The position numbers and the translations under genes were made by a program. 64,000 nucleotides of DNA from Acidobacteriota bacterium. Lineage in GTDB: Bacteria > Acidobacteriota > Terriglobia > 2-12-FULL-54-10. Below are positions 17,401 to 26,382 of this stretch, in pieces (the first letter of the stretch is position 1; every line of letters begins with the position of its first letter). The notes under the pieces were generated by a model. The model searched no databases and was not told the DNA's origin. It was given only the letters and a program-made list of their open reading frames with translations. Where the stretch lies: contig SHUM01000008.1 of the NCBI GenBank assembly GCA_009691245.1, positions 16,851 through 80,850 on the forward strand, given 5' to 3'.

Positions 17401-20244
17401 TCATTCCGAGCGAAGCGGGGAACCCGCTTTTCCAACTGCCGCGTTGGCTTCCTGTGATCTGCTGCCGGAAGACCTCCGTCCCATCCGCCAGAAAACTATC
17501 AACCCGCATAGTGTCAACAGCGAGACCGACGCACCGATCCAGAAATGCCGGGGGCGGAAGCGCATCTCGATGCGATGCGATCCAGCGGAGACGGGCAAGG
17601 CGCGGAAGATGCTGTCGGCGCGAAGAACTTCCGCCGGTTGGCCGTCGATCGTCGCTTCCAATCCCGGATAGAAAATCTCATTTACCAGAACTATTCTCGG
17701 CTTCGCTGAAGCCACAGTGAACGAATACCGATTGGCCGAAACATCGTAGTCCCGGAACTTGAAGTCACTGCCAGTCATTGCGGGAGTCGCTGTGCCTTCC
17801 GGCGACGGCGTTTTGGGCAGGCGAATCAGAGTGAGTCCGTAGATGCTCATGTCGGATTTTTGATGGGCGGTCAGAGTGATGCTGCCAGCGCCTGCCCGCA
17901 ACTCAAATACTCCCAGGTCCACGGTGCGCGTGGACGCGCAGAAGTATCCGCCGGAGCGTGGAACCTTTGTCGGCTGGCCTTCCTGCAACTGATCGTCTTG
18001 CTGAACTTTCGCGGTAACGATAGGGAAGGGGTCCGTTTGCTGGGTGAAGTACTCGGCGGAGATCAGATAGTTCCCGGGTTGGACGTTCGCGGGCAGGGGG
18101 AAGCGCTGCCAGTCATCTGGAAAGTTTCCCCAATAGGCGCGATACCGGCGCGGCTCAGAGCAACTGCCATCGTCGATCACGCCTCCGGTGGAACCCTCTT
18201 CGGCTGAGGGCAAGGTGTAGGTCTGTAACTCTTCAATCGGGAACGCGGGATTTGCAGGGACGTCTCCGCGCTCCATAACTAACGCACTTCGGGCAGTGAA
18301 CCAGAGCGAGTTCATCAGCGCCAGCGCCGCAGCGTTGTCAGGAACCACGTACGCCCGGTCAAACATCCAAGCGCGCGAGAGGAAATTGCGGTTCTCGTAA
18401 ATCTTGTACCAGCCCAGGCCGTCGTAGACTTTCTTCAGGTTCGCCATTTTCTCCATATGCATGTCGGCTTCGCGGATCGAGACCGTCAGGTAATACTTGA
18501 TGCCCAGCAAATCCTGCATGCCGGATTGCAGATTGTTGTCCGGCCCGGCATCGGCCCACGCGTAGGCGTTGGTCTGCATGAACTGGCGCACGTATTCGTT
18601 GTAGCGGCGCGGCAGCACCGGGTTCCAGCCATACGTGCCGGGGATGCGCACGAGGTTCCAGTAGTTATTCGGCCAGCCCATGGTGTTGGCCACGCGAAAA
18701 TCTCCGGACTGATCCGCGCGGAGGAATGCAATCTCCTCCTTGCGGTCATAGAGTGAGTCGTAGCTCATGAATAGCCGTGGATCCCGCGGCTCGGCGTTGA
18801 ATGGGTTGTTCATGTGGAAGTTGAACAGCTCCGCGGCGGCGAGCAGGAGAATCGTCCACTGGACGGCATGAATGCGCCGCAGCTCCATCGGCCACGCGAG
18901 CACAAACGCTGAGACGATTCCGAGGCCCAACAGCATGTACCAGTAGTACGGTATGATCCCGAGCCACCCCCAGTGCAGCCCTCCCAGCACGGCAAACGCG
19001 AAGGCGGCAAGGACGAAAACGCGCAGCCAGCGGAGGTGGAACCTTCGTTTCTCTTCATCCTCCAGCGCCGCCGCGCCCACACCCGCCATCACCGCTGCCG
19101 AGAAGATGGCTAGGTTGACGAAGATGAAGATGTTGCGGAACAGCTTCAGCAACGGCAGGCTGTAGTTGAGCTTGAAAAACGGTCCATTCGTGCCGAGCGA
19201 TGCGAGCGAGAAGACAATGATCATGCCCAGCCAGAAGAAGTTCTTGCGCCGCGCCATCTCCACCAGCCCCACCAGCGCCAGCACACAGCCCGGCACGCTG
19301 ATGAAGGCGATTTGGTAGCTGGGCCATGGGATCAGGCGAAGTTGCGCGCCGTGGAACTCGCCGAAAAAGTTGGGCAGAAAGTAAGTCCACAGATAGCGCG
19401 GATCACGTCCGCCGGCCATGACCTCCGGCGTCAGTTGCGAGCGAATCGAGAGTGCGCCAAGCTCCGCGGCCGGGATAAGCTGGACCATCGCCAGCCCAGC
19501 CCCAATTAAGGCAATCGTTCCGAGAAGCAGAATCCAATGCGGCCACAGGATTTTTCTGTCCGCCCCGGCGCAGGCTTCATAGAAGAAGTAAAGAAATAGC
19601 AGCAGCCCGAGGTATACCGCGTGCTGGTAATGGCCGGTCAGGCAGACCATCCCGTACGCGCCGCCGGCCAACGCGCCCGCGCGCCAGTCCCGGCCATGCA
19701 ACGCGCGCCGCGCCAACAGGAACACCAGGGGGAACCAGCCGAGCGCGTTCACGATGGACTGGTGCTGCGCGTGCGTGGTCAGCGGCCCGCTGAACATATA
19801 GATTACGCCGGCGATGAGCGCGGGCAGATGCTTCTTCGTCCAGTCCTTCACCAGCCAATACATGCTGAGTCCGGCGAGGAAATAGTGGACGACAATTTGA
19901 ATCTCCAGCAACTTGTAGGAAAGCGGATAGAACAGCCGCGACACCAGCATCAGCCAGTTTGGTGGATAGAATATCTGCGCCTCGGGGTCGGCGATCACTG
20001 GGTAACCCGCAAAGTTGAACGGGGTCCACAGCGGCAGGCGAAAGTGGCGCAGCTCTTCATGGACGTATCCAAGCAACGGGTAAAAGAAATCCACCGCGTC
20101 CCAGGGGATGATGGCGCGATTGGTGAAGAGAATTCTGGAGTAGAAAATGAGGGTCAGCAGGGCCAGGACGATGGGTCCACTCCAGCGAGATTGTTCCGAG
20201 AGCAGCCCGAAGGCCTTCCGCATAAGCGAGCGCAGCAGGATCAT
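17401..20244 (-). CDS. YfhO-family multi-pass membrane protein
   Basis: A 947-residue protein with about 12-14 membrane helices over the first 500 residues (IVLALLTLIFYSRILF, then IPWDAVDFFYPLLGYVHEEL and PLWTPFNFAGYPVIADPEAQ). That loop, with its acidic residues, matches the YfhO/GT-C type polyprenyl-phosphate glycosyltransferases. Then comes a beta-rich extracytoplasmic domain (about 500-915) and a last helix (FWIGASVSLLTLCGLIVFW). B. subtilis YfhO acts in lipoteichoic-acid glycosylation; here the donor and acceptor are unknown. It is divergent from the next gene with only 41 bases between them. Confidence 0.8.
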   Translation of the reverse strand: MILLRSLMRKAFGLLSEQSRWSGPIVLALLTLIFYSRILFTNRAIIPWDAVDFFYPLLGYVHEELRHFRLPLWTPFNFAGYPVIADPEAQIFYPPNWLMLVSRLFYPLSYKLLEIQIVVHYFLAGLSMYWLVKDWTKKHLPALIAGVIYMFSGPLTTHAQHQSIVNALGWFPLVFLLARRALHGRDWRAGALAGGAYGMVCLTGHYQHAVYLGLLLFLYFFYEACAGADRKILWPHWILLLGTIALIGAGLAMVQLIPAAELGALSIRSQLTPEVMAGGRDPRYLWTYFLPNFFGEFHGAQLRLIPWPSYQIAFISVPGCVLALVGLVEMARRKNFFWLGMIIVFSLASLGTNGPFFKLNYSLPLLKLFRNIFIFVNLAIFSAAVMAGVGAAALEDEEKRRFHLRWLRVFVLAAFAFAVLGGLHWGWLGIIPYYWYMLLGLGIVSAFVLAWPMELRRIHAVQWTILLLAAAELFNFHMNNPFNAEPRDPRLFMSYDSLYDRKEEIAFLRADQSGDFRVANTMGWPNNYWNLVRIPGTYGWNPVLPRRYNEYVRQFMQTNAYAWADAGPDNNLQSGMQDLLGIKYYLTVSIREADMHMEKMANLKKVYDGLGWYKIYENRNFLSRAWMFDRAYVVPDNAAALALMNSLWFTARSALVMERGDVPANPAFPIEELQTYTLPSAEEGSTGGVIDDGSCSEPRRYRAYWGNFPDDWQRFPLPANVQPGNYLISAEYFTQQTDPFPIVTAKVQQDDQLQEGQPTKVPRSGGYFCASTRTVDLGVFELRAGAGSITLTAHQKSDMSIYGLTLIRLPKTPSPEGTATPAMTGSDFKFRDYDVSANRYSFTVASAKPRIVLVNEIFYPGLEATIDGQPAEVLRADSIFRALPVSAGSHRIEMRFRPRHFWIGASVSLLTLCGLIVFWRMGRRSSGSRSQEANAAVGKAGSPLRSE

Positions 20245-20285
20245 AAGTTAGTGGCCTGATTAGCTGGTTTCAGTATAATCAGTGT

Positions 20286-20873
20286 ATGCGAAAGTCGTCA
20301 ATCAACTTAGCACGACTGGTGGGACTTCTTCTCCTGGCGGTGTATCCCGCATCAAGTCTTTTGGCGCAGCAGCCGCAAGCGGGAGAGCCGGATAAAGTAA
20401 AGCCGGTAACGTTGCGTATCGGTGTGCCCAACAAGCAGAGCGAACGCGATGTGGTATTTTCGCTGATCGTGGAGACCTCGGGCGCGGCGTCGGTGGGACG
20501 CATTCGCGCGGAACTCGAGCTGAGCGCGATGGACGGCTGGAGCTTTCGCAACATTGAGCAGACGCGCGGGCTGAACCTGCGCAGCACGGCGAAGAAGCGT
20601 AATCAGGGCGCGGGCACGCTGGTGATTGACTGGGATATCTCGGCCGAAGGCAATGAGTTGCCCACCGGCCACGTGGCGTTGCTCCGTGTTCAGGCGGACA
20701 AGAACAGCAAGTCGCCGGGACCGGCCTCGGATAACCCGCCGACGCTGGTGGTGCGCAAGATGTCCTGGGGGTTGGCTGAATTTGAAAAGCCGCCGGAGGG
20801 GTTGCCGCAACTGGAAACGCCGGACAACCTCACCGGCAATCCAGACGTCTCCTGCTTCTTCTTCACTCACTAA
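20286..20873 (+). CDS. Exported protein with cohesin-like beta domain
   Basis: A 195-residue protein with a signal peptide (MRKSSINLARLVGLLLLAVYPASSLLAQ). The mature part begins with PVTLRIGVPNKQSERDVVFS and continues as alternating beta strands (VGRIRAELELS, GTLVIDWDISAEG, HVALLRVQA), reminiscent of the cohesin/carbohydrate-binding beta-sandwich found in secreted acidobacterial proteins. No catalytic motif is visible. The ATG is 41 bases from the divergent YfhO gene, so their promoters must overlap. A palindromic repeat follows the stop codon. Confidence 0.6.
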   Translation: MRKSSINLARLVGLLLLAVYPASSLLAQQPQAGEPDKVKPVTLRIGVPNKQSERDVVFSLIVETSGAASVGRIRAELELSAMDGWSFRNIEQTRGLNLRSTAKKRNQGAGTLVIDWDISAEGNELPTGHVALLRVQADKNSKSPGPASDNPPTLVVRKMSWGLAEFEKPPEGLPQLETPDNLTGNPDVSCFFFTH

Positions 20874-20896
20874 TATGCTTATGCCGATGGTGTACC

Positions 20897-20990
20897 GCAA
20901 ACAGAGCCGCGCCCGGGAGGGAGCGGTTAACTGGCACAGGCTGGCGTGCTTGACGAGAAACCGCTCCCTCCCGGTCGCGGCTCTGTTTGC
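20897..20990. repeat. Intergenic palindrome, family A copy 1
   Basis: Arms 20897-20928 and 20959-20990 (32 bases, one mismatch) enclose 30 bases. The arm core gacagagccgcgaccg-type sequence recurs elsewhere in the window (56.4, 58.4 and 61.1 kb, with relatives at 57.4 and 63.2 kb). It lies between two convergent genes and may also terminate transcription. Confidence 0.85.
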
Positions 20991-21167
20991 TCAGCGGCGG
21001 ATCAGATACATGAACCACGCGCCGCCGACGATGACGGCGGAAAATATGCCGAACACCTGTAAGCCGTAGCGCAGCCGCTCGCGATCCGTACTCTTGCTGG
21101 TGACGCCGAAGACCACGCTGGTGGCGATGGCGAAAATCATGGCGGCGGTAAAGTGGGAACTGTTCAT
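20991..21167 (-). CDS. Small two-helix membrane protein
   Basis: A 58-residue open frame starting at the ATG at 21167: FTAAMIFAIATSVVFGV forms a first membrane helix, a charged linker STDRERLRYG follows, and FGIFSAVIVGGAWFMYLI forms the second, ending in RR. The charged linker and terminal arginines suggest a normal hairpin topology. It lies 30 bases after a minus-strand membrane-protein gene and so probably belongs to the same operon. I know no function for it. Its stop codon abuts the family A palindrome. Confidence 0.6.
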   Translation of the reverse strand: MNSSHFTAAMIFAIATSVVFGVTSKSTDRERLRYGLQVFGIFSAVIVGGAWFMYLIRR

Positions 21168-21197
21168 CGAATCCTGCGCCTTCCTAATGGAAATTTC

Positions 21198-21599
21198 TTA
21201 GCTCTTCTTGCCCATGGCGATGTCGTAGGCGTCTAGAATCGCCAGCACGTTCAGCAGTCCGGCGACGATCAGAAACTTTGAACCGTAATCGGCGTGTGGC
21301 GCGGCCGTTATGGTTGAGGTGTAGCCGGAAAACTTCGCGCCGAAGTAAAACAATCCCGCGCACAGATTCCCGAGAAATCCAAGTGTATCGACGGGATTGC
21401 CGCGCGCGGGCTCAAAGAAGCTGCCTGCATTGGCAAGGCCGAAAACAAATAGTAGTCCAATTGAACCCAGTAGCAGTCCTCCACGGCCCCAGCGGCCTAG
21501 CAGGAAATGTCCGCCTCCGGGCAGCAACCATCCAGCCACCAGCGGGCCCACGGGCAGCGCCGGCTTCGCTTCAGTGAGTACTTCCGCTTTCCTCGACAT
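21198..21599 (-). CDS. Small membrane protein, DUF6677-like
   Basis: A 133-residue protein with three or four hydrophobic segments: VAGWLLPGGGHFLLGRWGRGG (a TM2-like glycine-rich turn), LLLGSIGLLFVFGLA, LGFLGNLCAGLFYFGA and FLIVAGLLNVLAILDAYDIA. The G-x-G-H-F-x-L-G-R pattern resembles the DUF6677 family common in Acidobacteriota; that name is from memory and should be checked. The ATG at 21599 is preferred over upstream ATG/TTG codons because GGGAG sits five bases before it. It follows the M24 peptidase gene by 28 bases. Confidence 0.65.
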   Translation of the reverse strand: MSRKAEVLTEAKPALPVGPLVAGWLLPGGGHFLLGRWGRGGLLLGSIGLLFVFGLANAGSFFEPARGNPVDTLGFLGNLCAGLFYFGAKFSGYTSTITAAPHADYGSKFLIVAGLLNVLAILDAYDIAMGKKS

Positions 21600-21627
21600 T
21601 AGGGCTCCCATCTTCGCACCGGTCAAC

Positions 21628-22809
21628 TCACGGCTCGATACAAATCCTCACGATCTCATTTTGCACCGCGCCAGTGATGCGCGCCGCGCGCGGCTCCACG
21701 TAAACATCCAGTTCACTGCGTACGCCGAACTCGGGCAGGTAGATACCAGGCTCGATCGAAAAGCAGGTTCCGGGGATGACAGGACGTTCGTCGTGCGTCT
21801 CCAGATCATCCATGTTGGCGCCGTTGGCATGCACCGACTGGCCGATGGAGTGTCCCGTGCGATGCACGAAATAGTCGCCGTACCCGGCTGCCTCGATCAC
21901 CGAACGCGCGGCCCGATCCACTTCATAGCCGCGAATCACTTGCCCCGCTCGCATGGCTTCATCGACCGCCGCGACCGCCGCGTCGCGCGCCTGCCGCACG
22001 ATGGCGAAAACAGTTTCAATCTGCTCGGGCGGCTGCGGGCCGGCAAATCCGGTCCAAGTAACATCATAGTAGACTGCGCCGGGCTTGTCACATTTCGCCC
22101 AGACGTCCAGCAGCACAAAATCCCCTGCGCGAATCGAGCTTGACCCAGCGGCCTGCGGCGCGTAGTGCGGAATGCCGGAGTGCGCGTTGGCGGCGACGAT
22201 GGGCGGTGAATCGGAGACCAGGCCGTGTCGCGCCAGCCGCTCGGCCATCCATTGCTGGGCTTGGTGTTCGGTGAAGGCCCCATCCCGCGTGATACTCTTG
22301 CCAATCTTCGCGAAAGTTTCCCGAACGATCTGGTCGACGGCGCGGCCTGCCTCGAGATGCAACTCCAGCGCCGCCGCCGACCACCGCGAATCGCAGCGCT
22401 GGACCAGGTTCCCCGAGCTGATCACTTCATGGCCGAAGCTGCGAACCAACTCCACCGTCCCCGCATCGGCCATGGATACCGACGGCAGTTGATTGAGCGG
22501 TGAGTATTGCATGGCGATCGTTCCGTAAGGCGCGAGCATCTCCCGCAGACGCTCCTGCAACTCCACCCAACCACGATAGACGCGCACCGTCCCGGGCAGC
22601 GCGGCAAGCTGATCGCTCTCGATGCGATGCAGCAGCTTCACGGGCGCGCCCTCCGCGGGCACCAGATAATACCAGCGCCGCGTCATCCAATCGCCCTTGG
22701 GCAGATCCAGCAGCGTGCGCGCCACGTGGTCGCGGCGATGAAAATCGCAGAACAGCCACGCGGGAATGCCTTCGTCGCGCAGCGCCAGCTGGATTGCTTC
22801 CATGTTCAT
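21628..22809 (-). CDS. M24-family metallopeptidase (Xaa-Pro aminopeptidase-like)
   Basis: A 393-residue pita-bread-fold protein. The C-terminal domain keeps the five dinuclear-metal ligands: Asp in FVLLDVW, Asp in YYDVTWTGF, His in HRTGHSIG, Glu in SIEPGIY and Glu in RSELDV. An N-terminal creatinase-type domain of about 150 residues precedes it. Such enzymes trim N-terminal X-Pro dipeptides; activity is inferred. It is cytoplasmic (no signal peptide). Its ATG overlaps the yggU stop codon (ATGA), so the two are translationally coupled. Confidence 0.9.
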   Translation of the reverse strand: MNMEAIQLALRDEGIPAWLFCDFHRRDHVARTLLDLPKGDWMTRRWYYLVPAEGAPVKLLHRIESDQLAALPGTVRVYRGWVELQERLREMLAPYGTIAMQYSPLNQLPSVSMADAGTVELVRSFGHEVISSGNLVQRCDSRWSAAALELHLEAGRAVDQIVRETFAKIGKSITRDGAFTEHQAQQWMAERLARHGLVSDSPPIVAANAHSGIPHYAPQAAGSSSIRAGDFVLLDVWAKCDKPGAVYYDVTWTGFAGPQPPEQIETVFAIVRQARDAAVAAVDEAMRAGQVIRGYEVDRAARSVIEAAGYGDYFVHRTGHSIGQSVHANGANMDDLETHDERPVIPGTCFSIEPGIYLPEFGVRSELDVYVEPRAARITGAVQNEIVRICIEP

Positions 22810-23135
22810 CTTTGCCTGTTCCCTCGATTGGACTCCGCCGCCGCGCGCTGAGTTGGCTGAACGTTCGCCGTTGTCTCGGAAATTCCGGCGAGCGTGCGCA
22901 CGTCCGCCTCGCTGATGCTCTCGAGCGCAATCACTTTCTGCCGCGCCGTGTGTCCCGACACGATGCGCACCCGCGAACGCGCAATGCCCAGGCCGCGCGC
23001 GAAGAATTCAATGCAGGCCTCGTTGGCTTTGCCGTCCACAGGAGGGGCGGTGAGGAATAATTTCCACTCATCCGGCTGCCAGGGCTTCAGAGCGTTGCGG
23101 GTGGCGCGCGGCTGGACGCGCACGCGAAGGTTCAT
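22806..23135 (-). CDS. YggU/DUF167 family protein
   Basis: A 109-residue protein with the DUF167 core: LRVRVQPRATRNAL at the N-terminus, then FLTAPPVDGKANEACIEF, the most conserved segment, and VRIVSGHTARQKVIAL. The last 35 residues (EADVRTLAG to the end) are an extra, low-complexity tail. The fold is known but its molecular role is not. It is coupled to yggS: the yggS stop and this ATG share one base (TGATG). The yggS-yggU pairing is common in bacteria. Confidence 0.85.
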   Translation of the reverse strand: MNLRVRVQPRATRNALKPWQPDEWKLFLTAPPVDGKANEACIEFFARGLGIARSRVRIVSGHTARQKVIALESISEADVRTLAGISETTANVQPTQRAAAESNRGNRQR

Positions 23136-23881
23136 CACTTTGCTCCGGCCCCATCTCCGTCGCGTTTCGTGCGCGGGCCAAAAATCGCGGTGCCGATGCG
23201 CACCATGGTCGCGCCTTCTTCGATGGCAATGGGGAAGTCATGGCTCATTCCCATGGAGAGCTCCTGCACCCAGGCGTGGCCCTCGGCGCGCAGGCGATCA
23301 CGCAACTCGCGCAACTTTCGGAAGAAGGGTCGCGAGGCTTCGGGATCATCCATGTACGGCGGGATCAGCATCAGTCCCTGCGGATCCAGATGATCGAGCG
23401 AACCAAGGATGGTGGCCAAGCGTGACGCGTCCGATTCTGCCGCGCCGGTTTTGCGATCTTCCTGCGCCAGCTCTTCGCCGAGCTTGATTTGCAGCAGGAC
23501 TTTCAAGCGCTTGCCTTGCTGCGCCGCTGCCTCATTGAGTCGCCGCGCCAGGCGCTCACTGTCTATAGTCTGAATATAGTTAAAGCCGAGGGCCAGCGAA
23601 ACTTTGTTTGATTGCAGGTGTCCGATCAGATGGAATTGCACGCCGGGCAGGGCACTGGCTAGATTGAGCACGGGGGCCTTCTCCTGAAACTCCTGAACAC
23701 GATTTTCACCGAACTCGCACAGTCCGGCATCATAGGCAGCTCGGATGGCCTCGGCGGGAAACGTCTTGCTCACGGCGATCAGCCGCACCGCATCCGCATT
23801 GCGGCCCGAGCGATGGGCTGCAACCCGAATTGCTTCCAGTACTTCAGACGCGTTGGTGGCGATGTGTTCGGTGGTCAACAT
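23135..23881 (-). CDS. PLP homeostasis protein YggS (PROSC family)
   Basis: A 248-residue single-domain TIM barrel that binds pyridoxal phosphate. The PLP lysine is in [14 protein letters not shown] near residue 38. Further family marks are [20 protein letters not shown]-like [31 protein letters not shown] and [28 protein letters not shown]. The protein controls cellular PLP and amino-acid balance. The start is uncertain: ATG 23881 gives the family's normal length, while ATG 23902 or GTG 23914 would add 7-11 residues; none has a strong ribosome-binding site. tmk is divergent 115 bases away. Confidence 0.92.
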   Translation of the reverse strand: [248 protein letters not shown]

Positions 23882-23996
23882 ATACAAAAGTTCGCGTAAC
23901 ATTGATTTTAGCACTCTGGATCGAACGCGCGCGCTGTCCAGCCTTAACCAGATGGAAGTGCTATCATAATAGACACCCTAGCTATCGGACTACATC

Positions 23997-24644
23997 GTGA
24001 AACCTTCGGGCAAGTTCATCACATTGGAAGGAATTGACGGCTGCGGGAAGACGACGCAGGCGGCGCTGCTGGCTGAGTATCTGGAGCAGCGCGGATATCC
24101 CGTGCGGCTAACGCGCGAACCGGGCGGCACCGCCGTGGGTTGTGAGGTCAGCAAATTGGTGCAGACTCCCGGGCCGGAGCAGCTCTCGCCATTGGTTGAG
24201 TTGACGCTGATGTTTGCGGCGCGCGTGCAACATATCGAGCACATTATTGCTCCGTCGCTGGCTCACGGCACGCACGTCATCTGCGACCGGTTCAGCGACT
24301 CGACCATCGCCTATCAGGGCTTCGGGCGCGGTATTCCGCTCGATACTATTGACCTGCTCGATCAACGCCTGTGCGGTGGGCTACGGCCCGGGCTTACGCT
24401 GGTGATCGACGTGGACGTCCCTGTCGCCGCGGCACGCACGTCGGGGCGAAATCGCGGCGCTGGCGTCAGCGACACGCGCTTCGAGCAGGAAGGCCTCGAT
24501 TTCTTTAGTCGGGTTCGCGGTGGCTACGTCGCCTTGTCCCAACAAGAGCCGAAGCGTGTGCTTTTCATCGACGGCTCAGGCAGCATCCAGGTGGTACACG
24601 CGGGGGTTCGATCCGCCGCCGAAGAATTTCTGCGATCTAGTTGA
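23997..24644 (+). CDS. tmk: Thymidylate kinase
   Basis: A 215-residue enzyme that phosphorylates dTMP to dTDP for DNA synthesis. The P-loop is GIDGCGKTT near residue 12, the dTMP-binding DR(F/Y/H) motif is CDRFSDSTIAYQG near residue 97, and the LID region with SDTRFEQEGLDFF follows. It starts at a GTG (23997). holB follows 70 bases downstream; the tmk-holB pairing is conserved in many bacteria. Confidence 0.94.
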   Translation: MKPSGKFITLEGIDGCGKTTQAALLAEYLEQRGYPVRLTREPGGTAVGCEVSKLVQTPGPEQLSPLVELTLMFAARVQHIEHIIAPSLAHGTHVICDRFSDSTIAYQGFGRGIPLDTIDLLDQRLCGGLRPGLTLVIDVDVPVAAARTSGRNRGAGVSDTRFEQEGLDFFSRVRGGYVALSQQEPKRVLFIDGSGSIQVVHAGVRSAAEEFLRSS

Positions 24645-24714
24645 GGCGAGAGTGCAGCGAAAATCAATCAGGAAGCAATAGGAGATTTGACAGTCCGCTT
24701 GGGCAGGCATTGTT

Positions 24715-25839
24715 ATGGGGTTTTCTGATTATCGTGGGAACTCGGAGGTGGTGGCGGCGCTGCGCGGGATGCTGGCGCGTGATCGCCTGCCGCACTCACT
24801 TATTTTTGCAGGTCCGTCAGGCGTTGGAAAATACACGCTGGCGTTGATGCTGGCTCGCGCGATTCATTGCGTGGACAACGCTGGCCTGGCGGGCAGTGCC
24901 GGCCCGCAGGATTTCTGCGGCCACTGCTTCAACTGCCGGTTGCTGGATGCCGTCGGCGACCGTCGCGCCGCCGTGGCTCATGCCGAGCAGGAGCGTGAAG
25001 CGCTCTCCAAGCGTCCGCGGGAAATTCCGCTGATCATTCAGCCACACCCCGACGTCACAATCTTCGCGCCGAATGGCCCGCTTAGACTGTTTCAAATCGA
25101 GCAGGCGCGGCACCTGAAGCAATCGCTCGAATTTGTCGCCACCGGCAGGCAGCGACGCATTTTCATTCTTCCTGAAGCGGATCGCATGGACGCGGCGGCG
25201 GCAAACTCGCTGCTCAAGTCGCTGGAGGAGCCGCCTGCGGATACCGTGCTGATCCTGACCACCGCGAGCGATGCGGCGTTGCTGCCCACCATCCGTTCGC
25301 GCTGCGTGCCGCTATGGTTCAGCCCGGTCAGTACTGCCGAAATCGTCACATTTCTGAATGAGCGCGGCGTGGGTGAGAACCAGAAAGAGCGCGAGTGGCG
25401 GGCCGCTGTAACGGGAGGATCGCCGGGATCTGCGTTGCGTCTGGACCGCGAGCGTTACCTCATTCAGCGTGATGCCCTGTTGTCATTGTTGGCCGCTGGC
25501 GCAACCGGGCCGAACTTCGCGGAGCTGCTGACGCAGGCGCAGAAGCTCTCTGGCAAGGATGAGTCACTTGAAAAACTTCTCGAAATTCTATATATTTTGT
25601 TTCAGGATATCCTGCATATCGAATCAAAGGCTAACGGGGAACCGCTTCGCAATTCGGACCGGCCGAAAACTCTAGTGCAGGTGGCTCATGCTCTGGGCGT
25701 GGAAGGGCTGCGTAGGGCGGCTGCCAACCTGGATATGATCGAGCGAAACTTGCGGCGAAATGTTCCAGCGCGGCTTTCACTGGAAGCCCTCGCGCTTGGG
25801 CTTGCGGAGGCTGGCACACCGTCCCGCCGGATATCTTGA
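24715..25839 (+). CDS. holB: DNA polymerase III delta-prime subunit (HolB)
   Basis: A 374-residue clamp-loader subunit. It shows LPHSLIFAGPSGVGKYTLAL (P-loop near residue 32), a zinc-binding CGHCFNCRLL segment near residue 63 (part of a four-Cys module with an earlier Cys), VTIFAPNGPLRLFQIEQ, and RRIFILPEADRMDAAAANSLLKSLEEPPADTVLIL split by the sensor-like region, ending with TIRSRCVPLWF. An insertion after the zinc module (about residues 75-105) is longer than in E. coli. It follows tmk. Confidence 0.9.
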   Translation: MGFSDYRGNSEVVAALRGMLARDRLPHSLIFAGPSGVGKYTLALMLARAIHCVDNAGLAGSAGPQDFCGHCFNCRLLDAVGDRRAAVAHAEQEREALSKRPREIPLIIQPHPDVTIFAPNGPLRLFQIEQARHLKQSLEFVATGRQRRIFILPEADRMDAAAANSLLKSLEEPPADTVLILTTASDAALLPTIRSRCVPLWFSPVSTAEIVTFLNERGVGENQKEREWRAAVTGGSPGSALRLDRERYLIQRDALLSLLAAGATGPNFAELLTQAQKLSGKDESLEKLLEILYILFQDILHIESKANGEPLRNSDRPKTLVQVAHALGVEGLRRAAANLDMIERNLRRNVPARLSLEALALGLAEAGTPSRRIS

Positions 25840-25950
25840 AGGCCCACAACTAATCGGGCCGCAAACTACTTTTGGAGACCGAGCTGATTTCGGATCTTGT
25901 GAAAGCCCTTGTGGCTTTCAGGCAAATAGGAACTTTTTGAGGTGAATAAA

Positions 25951-26382
25951 ATGACACGATATCCAGTCCCTCCCACGGGAACCAGAGAGTTGTCCCGGGA
26001 GATGCCCCGTGACAACGATGATTCACGCGAGCCACGCCGGGGACCGGCCTGGGATGAGATGAGCGGCAACCGCAAGCTGATACGTCCGTCGCTGACCGAT
26101 ATCAACAGGGAACCGGCAGGCAATCGTGATTCGGGTGGCAGCCGCCAAGCCCGCAAGCGTCCCGTGCCTTCGGACTCCACCAACGCCGAGAATTTTTATT
26201 ACGTCAAGCAGATGCAGTCCAAGACGCCTATGGTGATCGTTCTCACCGATGGCGAAATCTTGCATGGCGTAATCGAATGGTATGATCGCGCCTGCATCAA
26301 GGTACACCGCACGGGCGAACCCAATCTGCTTCTTTACAAAACCAGCATCAAGTATCTCTATAAGAAAAATGAAGGAGACTAG
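25951..26382 (+). CDS. hfq: Hfq-like Sm protein with long N-terminal extension
   Basis: A 143-residue protein. The last 65 residues are an Sm/Hfq fold: NFYYVKQMQSKTPMVIVLTD, GEILHGVIEWYDRACIKVHR, NLLLYKTSIKYLYK. The Sm2-type YKTSIKYL replaces the classical Hfq YKHAIST, a variant seen in several lineages. The first 75 residues are basic, Arg/Pro/Ser-rich and disordered, which is unusual: classical Hfq has no N-terminal extension, only a C-terminal tail. Start ATG 25951 is preceded by GAGGTG six bases upstream; a GTG in the same motif (25942) is less likely. It converges with the thioesterase gene, overlapping it by four bases. Confidence 0.75.
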   Translation: MTRYPVPPTGTRELSREMPRDNDDSREPRRGPAWDEMSGNRKLIRPSLTDINREPAGNRDSGGSRQARKRPVPSDSTNAENFYYVKQMQSKTPMVIVLTDGEILHGVIEWYDRACIKVHRTGEPNLLLYKTSIKYLYKKNEGD

